64,000 bases of DNA from CAWKDC01 sp044445605 (GCA_044445605.1 JBIOEA010000004.1:1-64000); one strand, 5' to 3'; positions 43,068 through 51,938 are shown, counted from the stretch's first letter. A program made the numbers and translations. Notes: generated by a model not told the origin, from the sequence alone.

Positions 43068-43109
43068 CCCCGCCTCGAAATACTCGGCTGCCCCCTTTAC
43101 AAAGGGGGC
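43068..43109 (+). repeat. CCCCCGCCTCG...GGGGGC repeat, copy 2
   Basis: This copy contains CCCCCGCCTCGAAATACTCG and a CCCCCTTT-AC-AAAGGGGG hairpin. Related copies lie at 27714-27756, 48613-48653 (reversed) and 49170-49210. It starts 9 bases after the TonB-family gene's stop. Confidence 0.75.
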
Positions 43110-43134
43110 GAAAGATCTTATAAAAATTTTTCGC

Positions 43135-43164
43135 AAAAAAAACCCCAAACTGTGTGTCTGGGGT
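43135..43164 (-). terminator. Rho-independent terminator of the deacetylase gene
   Basis: On the reverse strand ACCCCAGAC and GTTTGGGGT form the stem, followed by at least eight T (43142-43135). It lies about 85 bases beyond the stop of the reverse-strand deacetylase gene. Confidence 0.7.
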
Positions 43165-43197
43165 AAAAACTTGTACCTTTCGATACAAGCATGCAGG

Positions 43198-43242
43198 AAA
43201 GGCTATTGTACAAAAACGTTTTAAAAAATACAACCTTTTTTT
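43198..43242 (+). terminator. Possible terminator of the TpsB/TonB transcript
   Basis: AAAGG-CTA-TTGTA pairs with TACAA-CCTTT (a three-base bulge), followed by a T run. An additional small hairpin CTTGTA...TACAAG lies upstream near 43170-43190. The bulge makes this call uncertain. Confidence 0.4.
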
Positions 43243-43249
43243 TCATTTT

Positions 43250-44758
43250 TTAACATGATTTATTAATTTTCATATGTACGGCTATATCGGGTGCTATCGC
43301 GTCCTTGAGTGAATTGTATACAAAGGTTAATCCCTGTTTTACATGTTGCGGTGCAGGCTGATTTACGGGCCCGATCGTTCCTAACATGTAATGTTTCACA
43401 GACTGAGGCAATGCAGTTAAATCGTATCCGCCTTCCAGAAAACTGATCATGTGCGGGCAACATGCCGCTAACGCTGCGCCTATCGGACTATAGTCTTCTG
43501 ACGATAATCTTCCGCCATAGTTATCTGCTGCCACGGCGTCAAAACCGGCACTCACGACGATAGCATCGGGCGTGAACCCTAGGCTTCGAGCCCTTTCGAT
43601 ACCCGCTTGAATGCAGCTCAACACCTTCGCACCGGTGTGATCCTGATGCTTAAGTGGGTAGAAACTCATCGTAGCATTAGCATCACTCTGACTCGGCACA
43701 CCCGCTAGATAGGATTCTTCCGCATAGACATCGATAAAATGGTATTTATTTCCATACCATGGGTCTTGATTCAATCTCGTCAATTGCTCATACGTGCCAT
43801 TACCATGATGCGCATCAAAATCAACAATCAAAACACGCTTACCATCATCCATTAACTTTTTGGCCCCATACATAAGCGTACTGGCATAACAAAAGCCTTC
43901 AGGATGCTCATGATGTGCATGGTGGGATGGGGGACGAATCACACAAAAAAGTTTTTCGGCCGGTGCTCGAGTGTCTATATTATCAATGGTTCTGTTTGCA
44001 GCACCCGTTGCAGCGCCCAAGGCCGCTTTGATGGCATCCAGCGTATTGGGTTTATAAGGAATGTCAGTGATAAAAACATTTGGATATTTTTTCTCATCGT
44101 CAAAAACATTAAAGACATTCTTATTTTTGGCCGTCTTATTCAACATCTCAAGGTATTTTGGATCATGTATCGCACTATCCTCTAAACAAGAAAGGTCTTC
44201 CTCGTCAGCAGCATGCAATTTTTTGACGAGTTTGGTCGGCAATGCACTCAAGGCTTCATTAACCACCGTTATACGTTTACCTATTTCTTTGTTGTCCTTA
44301 TTATGATGGATCGCATGCCCACTTTCGCATTTTTCAGGAGAGTAATAGTAAAGTCGAGTTGAACTAACCTCAGCTTGCACTTCTTGTTGAAATGCGAGGG
44401 TTTCATTATCTTCTTCCAACATTTCCTTGCCCGTTTCGCCATAACGCTTGGCCATTGTTCCTATCAATTGCGACAAATATATAAGCAGTTGTCGTCTCAG
44501 GGCCTCTGAAATGGTCCCCACTTTATTCTCTACATACTTTAATAACTCAAATAGAGAATAAGCCAGATTATATAGGTCATCTAACGAGCTCTTACTTGCC
44601 TTATTCACATCATCTTGTACAGCAATCCAATATTTCTTAAGCGAGGACGCATGCTTTTTCTGGGTATCTTTGTGAATAAGAGGCTCTTTGACCCCAAGAT
44701 CATGGGGATCTCTTTTATTATCCTTAGGTGCATTTTTGGGCATGTGGGCACATCTCAT
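43250..44758 (-). CDS. Histone-deacetylase-family protein with N-terminal extension, putative effector
   Basis: The region from about residue 140 is an arginase/deacetylase-fold HDAC domain: SPEKCESGHAIHHN near its start, CVIRPPSHHAHHEHPEGFCY (272-291), the zinc-binding DFDAHHGNGTYE (313-324) and VVSAGFDAVAADNYGG, ending in FLEGGYDL. Zinc ligands and the HH pair look intact. The first 140 residues are a charged helical extension not usual in bacterial acetoin/polyamine deacetylases. Legionella delivers an HDAC-like effector (LphD) to the host, so this is a candidate analogue. Starts at 44758 or 44743 are both possible; neither has a strong ribosome binding site. Confidence 0.88.
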   Translation of the reverse strand: MRCAHMPKNAPKDNKRDPHDLGVKEPLIHKDTQKKHASSLKKYWIAVQDDVNKASKSSLDDLYNLAYSLFELLKYVENKVGTISEALRRQLLIYLSQLIGTMAKRYGETGKEMLEEDNETLAFQQEVQAEVSSTRLYYYSPEKCESGHAIHHNKDNKEIGKRITVVNEALSALPTKLVKKLHAADEEDLSCLEDSAIHDPKYLEMLNKTAKNKNVFNVFDDEKKYPNVFITDIPYKPNTLDAIKAALGAATGAANRTIDNIDTRAPAEKLFCVIRPPSHHAHHEHPEGFCYASTLMYGAKKLMDDGKRVLIVDFDAHHGNGTYEQLTRLNQDPWYGNKYHFIDVYAEESYLAGVPSQSDANATMSFYPLKHQDHTGAKVLSCIQAGIERARSLGFTPDAIVVSAGFDAVAADNYGGRLSSEDYSPIGAALAACCPHMISFLEGGYDLTALPQSVKHYMLGTIGPVNQPAPQHVKQGLTFVYNSLKDAIAPDIAVHMKINKSC

Positions 44759-44839
44759 GAATTACTCAGCTTACTGCCATTATACCATGAGAGGATGAGG
44801 TTTCCAACTGATTTTAGTTCGTGGGAATATTCTTTAAAA

Positions 44840-45577
44840 TCAAGGGGCTTGATTGTAGGAGGCCTGCGCCAGCGCCAACTCTTCAGGTGTATTGATTTCG
44901 AGGGTTTTTTCAGGGGTAATGCAGATTCGGATAGGGTAACCGTGCTCAAGGACGCGTAATTGCTCCAGTTTCTCACTCAGCTCTAATGGGGTTTGGGGCA
45001 GTGTCGTAAAAATGTTCAAAAATTCACGGGTAAAGGCATACATGCCCTGATGATGGTAAACCGGCAAATCAATGATAATGTCCCGTTGGAAGGGGATCGG
45101 CGCACGTGAAAAATACAGCGCATTGAAATGCTTGTCGACAATCACCTTCACAACATCGGGGCTGTGATACTGTGTCTTAAAGTCTAAGGGGTTGGCCAAC
45201 GTCGTCATGCCAGGCTTTTCGCCATCTAGATAGGGTTGAACCAGGGCCATTAACATGCTCGATTTAACAAACGGTTCGTCGCCTTGCAAGTTCACCACAA
45301 CATCCATATCCGGATACAAGGAGGCTACGTACGCAACACGATCCGTGCCGGTTTGAATCGCAGGATCAGTCATCACGACGGTGCCGCCACACGAACGAAT
45401 CACGTCTGCAATCTCATTATCGTCCGTCGCCACAACCACTTGCGCAAACGCGGGACAAGTGCACGCCGCTTCGTATGTGCGCTGCACCATCGGCTTGCCG
45501 CCTAAATCAGCGAGTGGCTTGCGCGGTAAGCGCGTTGAGCCAATGCGTGCAGGGATGACACAGAGGATGTTGGGCAT
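44840..45577 (-). CDS. kdsB: 3-deoxy-manno-octulosonate cytidylyltransferase (CMP-KDO synthetase)
   Basis: Activates KDO for lipopolysaccharide core synthesis. The 245-residue length is standard. It begins CVIPARIGSTRLPRKPLADL, has VVVATDDNEIADVI, MTDPAIQTGTDRVAYV and VVNLQGDEPF (nucleotide and metal binding), and YHHQGMYAFTREFL. It implies a KDO-containing LPS outer membrane. About 18 bases separate it from rpmG, and it may be transcribed with the L28/L33 genes. Confidence 0.97.
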   Translation of the reverse strand: MPNILCVIPARIGSTRLPRKPLADLGGKPMVQRTYEAACTCPAFAQVVVATDDNEIADVIRSCGGTVVMTDPAIQTGTDRVAYVASLYPDMDVVVNLQGDEPFVKSSMLMALVQPYLDGEKPGMTTLANPLDFKTQYHSPDVVKVIVDKHFNALYFSRAPIPFQRDIIIDLPVYHHQGMYAFTREFLNIFTTLPQTPLELSEKLEQLRVLEHGYPIRICITPEKTLEINTPEELALAQASYNQAP

Positions 45578-45595
45578 GATTCAATCCGTTCGAAA

Positions 45596-45760
45596 TCAGT
45601 TTTTTGATTTCTCTTCATCAAACAACTCGTGTTGTCTGGTGACGGGATCATACTTACTGATGCCTTTCATCTTGTCTTTCGACTGATGACGGGTCATCAC
45701 ATAAGTGCTACCGGTTTTCTTATTACGTAACAAAATTGTTACACGCTTACTCTTTGCCAT
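45596..45760 (-). CDS. rpmG: 50S ribosomal protein L33
   Basis: A 54-residue basic ribosomal protein: MAKSKRVTILLRNKKTGSTY and the tail KYDPVTRQHELFDEEKSKN are typical. It lacks the zinc-binding CxxC pairs, so it is the cysteine-free form. The ATG at 45760 lies inside the last codons of rpmB (14-base overlap), giving coupled translation. Confidence 0.95.
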   Translation of the reverse strand: MAKSKRVTILLRNKKTGSTYVMTRHQSKDKMKGISKYDPVTRQHELFDEEKSKN

Positions 45761-46019
45761 CTGCAGCCTCCACAGGCAATACAGGCACGTCTTCACCACG
45801 CGCTTTCAGCGTACGCAGCACAGCGTCAATGCCTTGTTTATCAATAATACGAATACCCTGTGTCGAAACACACAAAGTCACAAAGCGCTTCAAGGTTTCA
45901 ACCCAAAAACGGCGTTTATGTAAATTCGGTCTAAATACACGTTTGGTGCGATTTCTAGCATGCGACACATTTTGTCCGCTTACTGTTTGCTTACCCGTCA
46001 CCTGACAATATGCACCCAT
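45747..46019 (-). CDS. rpmB: 50S ribosomal protein L28
   Basis: A 90-residue protein beginning MGAYCQVTGKQTVSGQNVSH, then NRTKRVFRPNLHKRRFWV, the hallmarks of L28. At 90 residues it is about a dozen longer than E. coli L28 (78), because of an acidic C-terminal extension ending VEAADGKE, part of which overlaps rpmG. The ATG at 46019 is favoured over one four codons earlier. Confidence 0.95.
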   Translation of the reverse strand: MGAYCQVTGKQTVSGQNVSHARNRTKRVFRPNLHKRRFWVETLKRFVTLCVSTQGIRIIDKQGIDAVLRTLKARGEDVPVLPVEAADGKE

Positions 46020-46130
46020 GGTTGCCTCCACTTCTCATCTTAATTGGGTTTGTGTTACCCTTGCGTTCTTAAAGAGGCATTTATACCAGAAAATTCAGGG
46101 TTGGGCAAGATTATTATCAAGGAGATTACT

Positions 46131-47507
46131 ATGTATTCTATCGTCGCATGCGATTCGACTATCTTCCGGGCCTACGATATCCGAGGCCGCGTGCCCGAGG
46201 ATCTGAATCCCAACGTAGTTTACACCCTCGCCAGGGCCTATGCCACCCTCGCCCAGGCCCAAGGGATTACCAATGTCACCATCGCCCGTGATGGCCGCGT
46301 CAGTGGCCCGCAGCTCTCTGATGCCCTCGCAGCAGGCCTCATGGCAGGTGGCATTCACCACGTCTACGATATCGGCGCAGCCCCCACGCCTCTACTGTAT
46401 TTTTCCTGCTATCACTTCCATACGGGCTCGGGCATCATGCTGACAGGCAGCCATAACCCCAAGAATTACAATGGGTTAAAGATGGTTCTCGGTGGCACTA
46501 CCCTCTTTGGGGATCAAATTCTAGCGCTTCGCGATATCATTCTTTCGGGTAAATTTTCGGCCGGGCATGGTACACGGACGCAAAAGCCTATCCAATCTAT
46601 ATATAGTGAGGCCGTGCTATCCCGCATTTCCCTCAAACGCCCTCTGAAAATCGCCATCGACTGTGGGAATGGGATCACGGGGATGATTGCCCCAGCTCTC
46701 TATAAAGCATTGGGCTGCGAAGTTGTCTCTTTATATGATGACGTGGATGGCCACTTCCCTAACCACCATCCCGACCCGAGCAAACCCGAAAACTTGAGCG
46801 ATCTCATTACTGCCGTCCGAGCTCATGGCTGTGATGTTGGGTTGGCCTTCGATGGGGACGGGGATCGCCTGGGCGTGGTCACCCAATCGGGGGAAGTGAT
46901 TTGGCCAGACCGTCAAATGGTGCTGTTTGCCAAAGATGTATTGTCTCGTCAACCTGGCAGCTCGATTATTTTTGATGTTAAATGTACGCAACAATTACCA
47001 CAAGCGATTAAAGCACTCGGTGGCACACCCATGATGTGCCGTACAGGCCATTCCTTCGTGAAAAAGGCATTGAAAGAAAGTAACGCACCCTTGGCAGGTG
47101 AAATGAGCGGACATATTTTCTTCAATGATAATTGGTTCGGATTCGATGATGCCTTATTTGCAGGTGCGCGTTTGATTGAAATCCTGTCGCAAGCCGATGA
47201 TATCGAGGCCGTCTTCAAAGCCTTGCCGAACAGCTTTAATACGCCTGAAATTAATATTGCCATCGCCGATAGCGAGAAATTTGATTTCATGGATAAGTTT
47301 GCCGCACAAGCGGTATTCGAGGGCGGTGAAATCAATACGATCGATGGCGTCCGTGTCGATTTTACCGATGGATTCGGATTGGTACGCGCGTCAAATACCA
47401 CGCCTAATTTAGTGTTGCGATTCGAGGGAACATCCCCGCAAAGCTTGGAACGCATTCGCTCGATGTTTTTGAAACAGTTGAGTCAATGTGGAATTGAGCA
47501 GGCATGA
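46131..47507 (+). CDS. Phosphomannomutase / phosphoglucomutase (AlgC/CpsG type)
   Basis: Interconverts hexose 1- and 6-phosphates for LPS or exopolysaccharide precursors. From the ATG at 46131 (AAGGAG upstream) the protein has 458 residues, as for AlgC/ManB. Motifs: FRAYDIRGRVPEDLN (N-terminal), the phosphoserine loop MLTGSHNPKNYNGLK, metal loop AFDGDGDRLGVV, sugar-specificity GEMSGHIFF and phosphate loop RASNTTPNLVLRFEG. The next gene overlaps its stop as ATGA. Specificity for mannose or glucose cannot be fixed. Confidence 0.95.
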   Translation: MYSIVACDSTIFRAYDIRGRVPEDLNPNVVYTLARAYATLAQAQGITNVTIARDGRVSGPQLSDALAAGLMAGGIHHVYDIGAAPTPLLYFSCYHFHTGSGIMLTGSHNPKNYNGLKMVLGGTTLFGDQILALRDIILSGKFSAGHGTRTQKPIQSIYSEAVLSRISLKRPLKIAIDCGNGITGMIAPALYKALGCEVVSLYDDVDGHFPNHHPDPSKPENLSDLITAVRAHGCDVGLAFDGDGDRLGVVTQSGEVIWPDRQMVLFAKDVLSRQPGSSIIFDVKCTQQLPQAIKALGGTPMMCRTGHSFVKKALKESNAPLAGEMSGHIFFNDNWFGFDDALFAGARLIEILSQADDIEAVFKALPNSFNTPEINIAIADSEKFDFMDKFAAQAVFEGGEINTIDGVRVDFTDGFGLVRASNTTPNLVLRFEGTSPQSLERIRSMFLKQLSQCGIEQA

Positions 47508-48343
47508 TTAATCAATACTCATTGTATACCGGCTGTGCTAAAAGCGAGTACTTAACAAACGTCGCCTCCCATGAGGCCAAATTGTTGACTCGTCATCCAG
47601 ACGAGCCTAGATTCAAAGATTTTGTCTTTCTAGGAACGTCTGGCCTGGGTGTCATGAGTTACCTATTTCAACTTGCCGAATATTCAACTGAGCATACGCC
47701 CAAGCTGTACCTCCTTGATTTCAGTATTCACGTACAAAGTTTCTGGTTCTCGCTCAAAGATATTGCAGAAAAGGCAGATACATTTGAAGCATTTTTTGCG
47801 AGATACTCCGAAGACATTCAAAAAGATGCACATAAAATTGGATTGCTCTTCGAATGGCTAGTGGATGAAAATGCACTCAAAGGAACCTCCCGCGAACAGG
47901 CCTACGATTTTTTGAGAAGAATCATTTTAAATAGCAGTATTATTTGCGAAGACTGGTCCAATAAAGAAGCATTCAACTACATCAATGCGACGAAAACAAA
48001 TGATGTTCCCATGTTTGTATTTGCTTCTAATATCATTGAATTTGTTGATCGCCACTATCGCTGTGATAGGGTGCAAGCACATATTTCTGTTGCTCTCATC
48101 TTGGAAAATATTAAAAGCCTTAACCCTTATTACAGTTACCACACGAGAACTTCTTTGAATTCGCGGGAAGATTACATCGAAAAGTATTGGAATAAAGACC
48201 TCGAAGTCATGACTGTATTAGCACCCGATCGTTTGATTAGAATAGGGGATCAGGAGGATGCGCTCAAGCACTTACAACACGAGGGTCTTACTGATTTTCT
48301 TGGAAAGCCAATAACACAATCCCAAAAAAATACACCGTGGTAA
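47504..48343 (+). CDS. Hypothetical protein coupled to phosphomannomutase (279 aa)
   Basis: No family recognised. The ATG overlaps the phosphomannomutase stop (ATGA), so it is translated from the same message. Near the N-terminus FVFLGTSGLGVMSYLFQL and LYLLDFSIHVQSFWFSL look like a Rossmann-type beta-Gly loop-helix and second strand, so a nucleotide- or SAM-binding fold is possible. The rest is helical with a polar C-terminal tail. There is no signal peptide. Its base composition is more AT-rich than the upstream gene. A repeat-rich, gene-poor stretch follows. Confidence 0.75.
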   Translation: MINQYSLYTGCAKSEYLTNVASHEAKLLTRHPDEPRFKDFVFLGTSGLGVMSYLFQLAEYSTEHTPKLYLLDFSIHVQSFWFSLKDIAEKADTFEAFFARYSEDIQKDAHKIGLLFEWLVDENALKGTSREQAYDFLRRIILNSSIICEDWSNKEAFNYINATKTNDVPMFVFASNIIEFVDRHYRCDRVQAHISVALILENIKSLNPYYSYHTRTSLNSREDYIEKYWNKDLEVMTVLAPDRLIRIGDQEDALKHLQHEGLTDFLGKPITQSQKNTPW

Positions 48344-48600
48344 TGGATGCAAAAACATTCATTAATAATGATACCGACATTGGGCAATATATCAGATAAT
48401 AGACAGCCATGACAGACCCCACAAATGACACAGAAAAAATTATCTACGCCATCGTCATTCGAAGATCATAGATGACTATCAAGACTACCGTGAACTGGAA
48501 GATATGCTGTGTGAGAAAGGAAGCAGGTCAAAGCAAAGAGGGGGCCATCGCCGCAAATAACGTAACCGTTCAGCCCACCACTTTTAAAGGAGCATTACCC
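48344..48600. other. Gene-free stretch with remains of a small decayed frame
   Basis: A short frame starts at an ATG near 48410 (MTDPTNDTEKIIYAIVIRRS) and stops after 20 codons. Immediately downstream, another frame reads IIDDYQDYRELEDMLCEKGS to a TAA near 48560. One frameshift would join them into a peptide of about 50 residues, perhaps a remnant of an antitoxin or other small protein. No ribosome binding site or family match supports it as live. Confidence 0.3.
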
Positions 48601-48679
48601 TCTTAATCTTTCGCCCCCTTTTAAGGGGGCAGCCGAGTATTCCGAGGCGGGGGTTTTTCTTCGCGATCGTAATGAGATT
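48601..48679 (+). repeat. Left arm of a 79-bp perfect inverted repeat
   Basis: All 79 bases are exactly repeated in reverse complement at 49144-49222. The arm contains one CCCCCGCCTCG-type repeat in reverse orientation and about 25 bases of unique flank (TTCGCGATCGTAATGAGATT). The arms enclose 464 bases, which include the second copy of the ~200-bp structured repeat. Confidence 0.92.
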
Positions 48680-48925
48680 GTACTGCGCTGCACTCTATTT
48701 AACGCTTGTGTCTGGTTTGCCAACACGGTGTCATTCTTATCGATGCCATTAGGTAGCTGGCATTGTGGTTGGGCTCACGCTGAACTCATGGGCACGCTCC
48801 AGCATCGGAGGCTCGCCTGACAAGATATGTCCCGGCACGATAAGAACAACCCCGTATTGGCACCGACACTCGCTTCATTGTCGTTTGCTTGAACAATACT
48901 TGAATTTAAATGTCAGGCTAGGGTA

Positions 48926-49134
48926 TTTTGTATCAAATTAAATAAGCATTATTCAAGCCGCACGCATAACAGCGGAGGGGTGGCATCTGCGCGGGGAGGT
49001 TTTTATTGAACCGCGACATATCTACTCGAGTGAGCCCAAGCTGTTGGGGCGAACGATAAGCCGATGCTTGTTCGATGGTGAAATAAAGACCTCGCCGCGT
49101 AGATGCCGGGACCCCAAGCGGTTATATAGCGAAG
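48926..49134 (+). repeat. Dispersed ~200-bp structured repeat, copy 2
   Basis: Same orientation as 9350-9554 and about nine of ten bases identical. The long stem (ATCTGCGCGGGGAGG with CCTCGCCGCGTAGAT) is kept with one mismatch and G.U pairs; the inner TTGAAC pairs with GTTCGA through a G.U. It ends 9 bases before the right arm of the 79-bp inverted repeat. The rest of 48680-48925 contains nothing I recognise. Confidence 0.75.
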
Positions 49135-49143
49135 GTGAAGAAT

Positions 49144-49222
49144 AATCTCATTACGATCGCGAAGAAAAACCCCCGCCTCGGAATACTCGGCTGCCCCCTT
49201 AAAAGGGGGCGAAAGATTAAGA
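49144..49222 (-). repeat. Right arm of the 79-bp perfect inverted repeat
   Basis: Exact reverse complement of 48601-48679. It includes a CCCCCGCCTCGGAATACTCG unit and a CCCCCTT-AA-AAGGGGG-type hairpin. It ends about 48 bases before the stop of the reverse-strand transporter gene, where the hairpin could end its transcript. Confidence 0.92.
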
Positions 49223-49269
49223 CGGTAATCGTGTTGCAGCCTTTGACGTGCAGAGCGATGAACGGCGCA

Positions 49270-50637
49270 TTACAACGCACCCCACAATACAGCCACAATC
49301 GCCAACGGCGACACGGTGCACACCAAAAACTTCCACACACGGAACCAAAAGTGACTCTTCAATTGCAACGCGTCCTGCGCTAATGCAGGCTTCACCACAT
49401 AACCCGTAAACACAGCAAATAATAACCCACCCAATGGTAATAAAATTTTGTTCGGCAAGCCCGTTGCAATATCAAAAAAGTTATTTCCAAAAATCGTCAC
49501 GCCCGACCAAACATTGAACGACAACAACACCGCAATCCCTAATAACCATCCTGATAAACCAATCGTCACCACCGCTTGCAAACGCGTTTGATGATACCGC
49601 TCGTTTAACATCGCTACTAACGGCTCAGCCAAGGAAATCGACGACGTCCACACCGCAAATAATAGCAACATGAAAAAGGCCATTCCCACAAACTGCCCAA
49701 AAGGCATTTGCCCAAACGCCATCGGCAATACCTGAAAAACCAATCCTGGGCCCGCCTCCGGCGTCAACCCATACTGAAAAACTAAAGGAAAAATGGCTAA
49801 CCCCGCCAGTACCGCAACAAACGTATCAATCCCCACAATCTTAAAAATGTCGCCCGTCACCCCTTCACCCTTTTTCAAATACGATGCGTAGGTCGCAATG
49901 CATCCCGCGCCTACCGCTAAACTGAAAAAGGCTAACCCCATCGCAGTCAATACCGTTTTTGCGTTCACTTTTGAAAAATCAGGTTTGAATAAGAAATTCA
50001 CGCTCTGTACAACGTCGCCCGTCACCAGCGCATACCCTACCAATAACATCAATATCACGATCAATGCCGGCATCATGATTTTTGATGCGCGCTCTAATCC
50101 TTTCTCAATCCCTAATGCAACCACGCCCATCGTCATCACCATGAACAAGGTGTGATATAACAATAACTGCTTCGGGCTGTTCATCAAATCGCCCCAGACC
50201 GCTTTCACATGATCAATGTTCGCATGATCAAATGTGCCCATCATTGTTTTGAAAAAATAAGCAATCGTCCACCCAGAGACAACACTGTAAAACGATAATA
50301 TCAATACCAGCGTGATGCCACCTAATACACCGACCAATCCCCAGTGCTTCGAAGCGCCCGATGCCTTCGCCATCCGCTCCATCGATTCAATCACGTTCGC
50401 TTGCCCAAACCGCCCCACGATCGTCTCCGCCATCATCACCGGGACACCCATCAACAAAATGCATACCAAATAAATCAAAATAAAGGCAGCACCACCGTTT
50501 ACGCCCGTCATGTACGGGAACATCCATATGTTGCCCAACCCCACCGCTGCCCCGCTCGTCGCAAGCACAAATCCCAATGCGGATGTCCACTGCTGCGTGC
50601 GTTCAAGTAACGTTTGTCGGCGTGAGAAGAATTTCAT
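49270..50637 (-). CDS. Sodium-dependent transporter (neurotransmitter:sodium symporter family)
   Basis: A 455-residue protein with about eleven hydrophobic segments and the NSS signature near the N-terminus: SALGFVLATSGAAVGLGNIW and MFPYMTGVNGGAAF, the unwound segment that binds Na+ and an amino acid. Bacterial members (LeuT, MhsT) take up amino acids. The substrate here is unknown. Inner membrane. It lies downstream of folA with about 25 bases between, possibly in that transcript. Confidence 0.93.
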   Translation of the reverse strand: MKFFSRRQTLLERTQQWTSALGFVLATSGAAVGLGNIWMFPYMTGVNGGAAFILIYLVCILLMGVPVMMAETIVGRFGQANVIESMERMAKASGASKHWGLVGVLGGITLVLILSFYSVVSGWTIAYFFKTMMGTFDHANIDHVKAVWGDLMNSPKQLLLYHTLFMVMTMGVVALGIEKGLERASKIMMPALIVILMLLVGYALVTGDVVQSVNFLFKPDFSKVNAKTVLTAMGLAFFSLAVGAGCIATYASYLKKGEGVTGDIFKIVGIDTFVAVLAGLAIFPLVFQYGLTPEAGPGLVFQVLPMAFGQMPFGQFVGMAFFMLLLFAVWTSSISLAEPLVAMLNERYHQTRLQAVVTIGLSGWLLGIAVLLSFNVWSGVTIFGNNFFDIATGLPNKILLPLGGLLFAVFTGYVVKPALAQDALQLKSHFWFRVWKFLVCTVSPLAIVAVLWGAL

Positions 50638-50661
50638 TTTTAATCCTTGGTAATGAAGCTG

Positions 50662-51147
50662 TTATTTACGATGCAACGTCACATAGGTATACGCAAGCGG
50701 ATTCGTTTCATCTGCCGGATGTACGTCCCGCATCACCTCGCTCCAGCCTTTTTCATCCCACTGCGGGAAAAAGGCATCCCCGTCCACCTCTACATCAATC
50801 ATCGTTAAATACATCACTTTGGCCATCGGCAGCGCTTGCGCAAATAATTGGCCACCTCCAATGATCATCACCTCTGGCGCATCCAGTGCGTCCAGTGCGT
50901 CCAGTAAACTCGTGTAAACCGTCGCTCCAGGCGCATCATAATTCGGATTGTTTGATATCACAATATTCTCACGCCCCGGTAATACGCGCCCCAATGATTC
51001 AAATGTCTTTCGCCCCATGATGATCGGCTTGCCCATCGTCAATGCTTTGAAATGCTTTAAGTCTGCAGACAAATGCCACGGCATCTTATTATCCAAGCCT
51101 ATCACATTACCTCTGGCCATCGCCGCAATCAGCGAAATCGTTTTCAT
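50662..51147 (-). CDS. folA: Dihydrofolate reductase
   Basis: Reduces dihydrofolate to tetrahydrofolate with NADPH. The 161-residue size is standard. Features: SLIAAMARGNVIGLDNKMPW (with the Trp after MP), HLSADLKHFKALTMGKPIIM, and GRKTFESLGRVLPGRENIV. Its ATG overlaps the thyA stop (ATGA at 51144-51147), coupling production of the two enzymes that work in one folate cycle. Confidence 0.97.
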   Translation of the reverse strand: MKTISLIAAMARGNVIGLDNKMPWHLSADLKHFKALTMGKPIIMGRKTFESLGRVLPGRENIVISNNPNYDAPGATVYTSLLDALDALDAPEVMIIGGGQLFAQALPMAKVMYLTMIDVEVDGDAFFPQWDEKGWSEVMRDVHPADETNPLAYTYVTLHRK

Positions 51148-51938
51148 ATCGCCACCGGGGCCGAAATGTGTGCGTCACAAACATAATTCGTTAACGTGAA
51201 GTCTTCAAATTTAAAATCAAATATGTTTTTCACAGCCGGGTTCAATGTCATCGTCGGCAATGGGTGCGGCGTGCGTGTTAACTGCAGGCGCGTTTGCTCC
51301 ATGTGGTTGTCATACAAATGCGCATCGCCCAATGTGTGAACGAATTCACCCGGCTTTAACCCCGTCACTTGCGCCACCATCAATACCAATAACGCGTACG
51401 ATGCGATATTGAACGGCACACCTAAAAAGATATCCGCACTGCGCTGATACAACTGGCAGGATAATTTCCCGTCTGCAACATAAAACTGGAAGAAGCAATG
51501 ACATGGCGGCAACGCCATTTTATCAATCTCACCCACGTTCCACGCAGATACGATCAAACGTCGAGAATCAGGGTTCGTTTTAATCTGCTCAATCACTTGC
51601 GAAATCTGATCAATCACGCGACCATCTGCCGCTTGCCATGAACGCCATTGGTGCCCATACACAGGCCCTAAATTGCCGTCTTTATCCGCCCATTCGTCCC
51701 AAATGCTGACACGATTATCTTTTAAATATTGAATGTTCGTATCACCCTTGAGAAACCACAGTAATTCGTGCGTGATCGATCGCATGTGTGTTTTTTTCGT
51801 CGTCACCAAGGGAAACCCTTCGCTCAAATCAAAACGCATTTGATACCCAAACACACTGCGCGTGCCTGTGCCAGTCCGATCCGATTTGGCGACGCCATGC
51901 GTCATCACGTGTTGCATTAAATTTAAGTAGGCTTGCAT
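51144..51938 (-). CDS. thyA: Thymidylate synthase
   Basis: Makes dTMP from dUMP using methylene-tetrahydrofolate, yielding the dihydrofolate that FolA recycles. From the ATG at 51938 it has 264 residues, as in E. coli. Motifs: DRTGTGTRSVFGYQMRFDL, the catalytic ALPPCHCFFQFYV (Cys of PCH), LYQRSADIFLGVPFNIASYA and HLYDNHMEQ. The longer upstream frame lies inside lgt and is not part of the gene; thyA starts 16 bases before the lgt stop. Confidence 0.97.
   Translation of the reverse strand: MQAYLNLMQHVMTHGVAKSDRTGTGTRSVFGYQMRFDLSEGFPLVTTKKTHMRSITHELLWFLKGDTNIQYLKDNRVSIWDEWADKDGNLGPVYGHQWRSWQAADGRVIDQISQVIEQIKTNPDSRRLIVSAWNVGEIDKMALPPCHCFFQFYVADGKLSCQLYQRSADIFLGVPFNIASYALLVLMVAQVTGLKPGEFVHTLGDAHLYDNHMEQTRLQLTRTPHPLPTMTLNPAVKNIFDFKFEDFTLTNYVCDAHISAPVAI

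Noticed and set aside
9350..49222. CRISPR array among the repeats
   Set aside because: The repeats are dispersed over tens of kilobases, palindromic and differ in flank; there is no regular spacer pattern and no cas gene.
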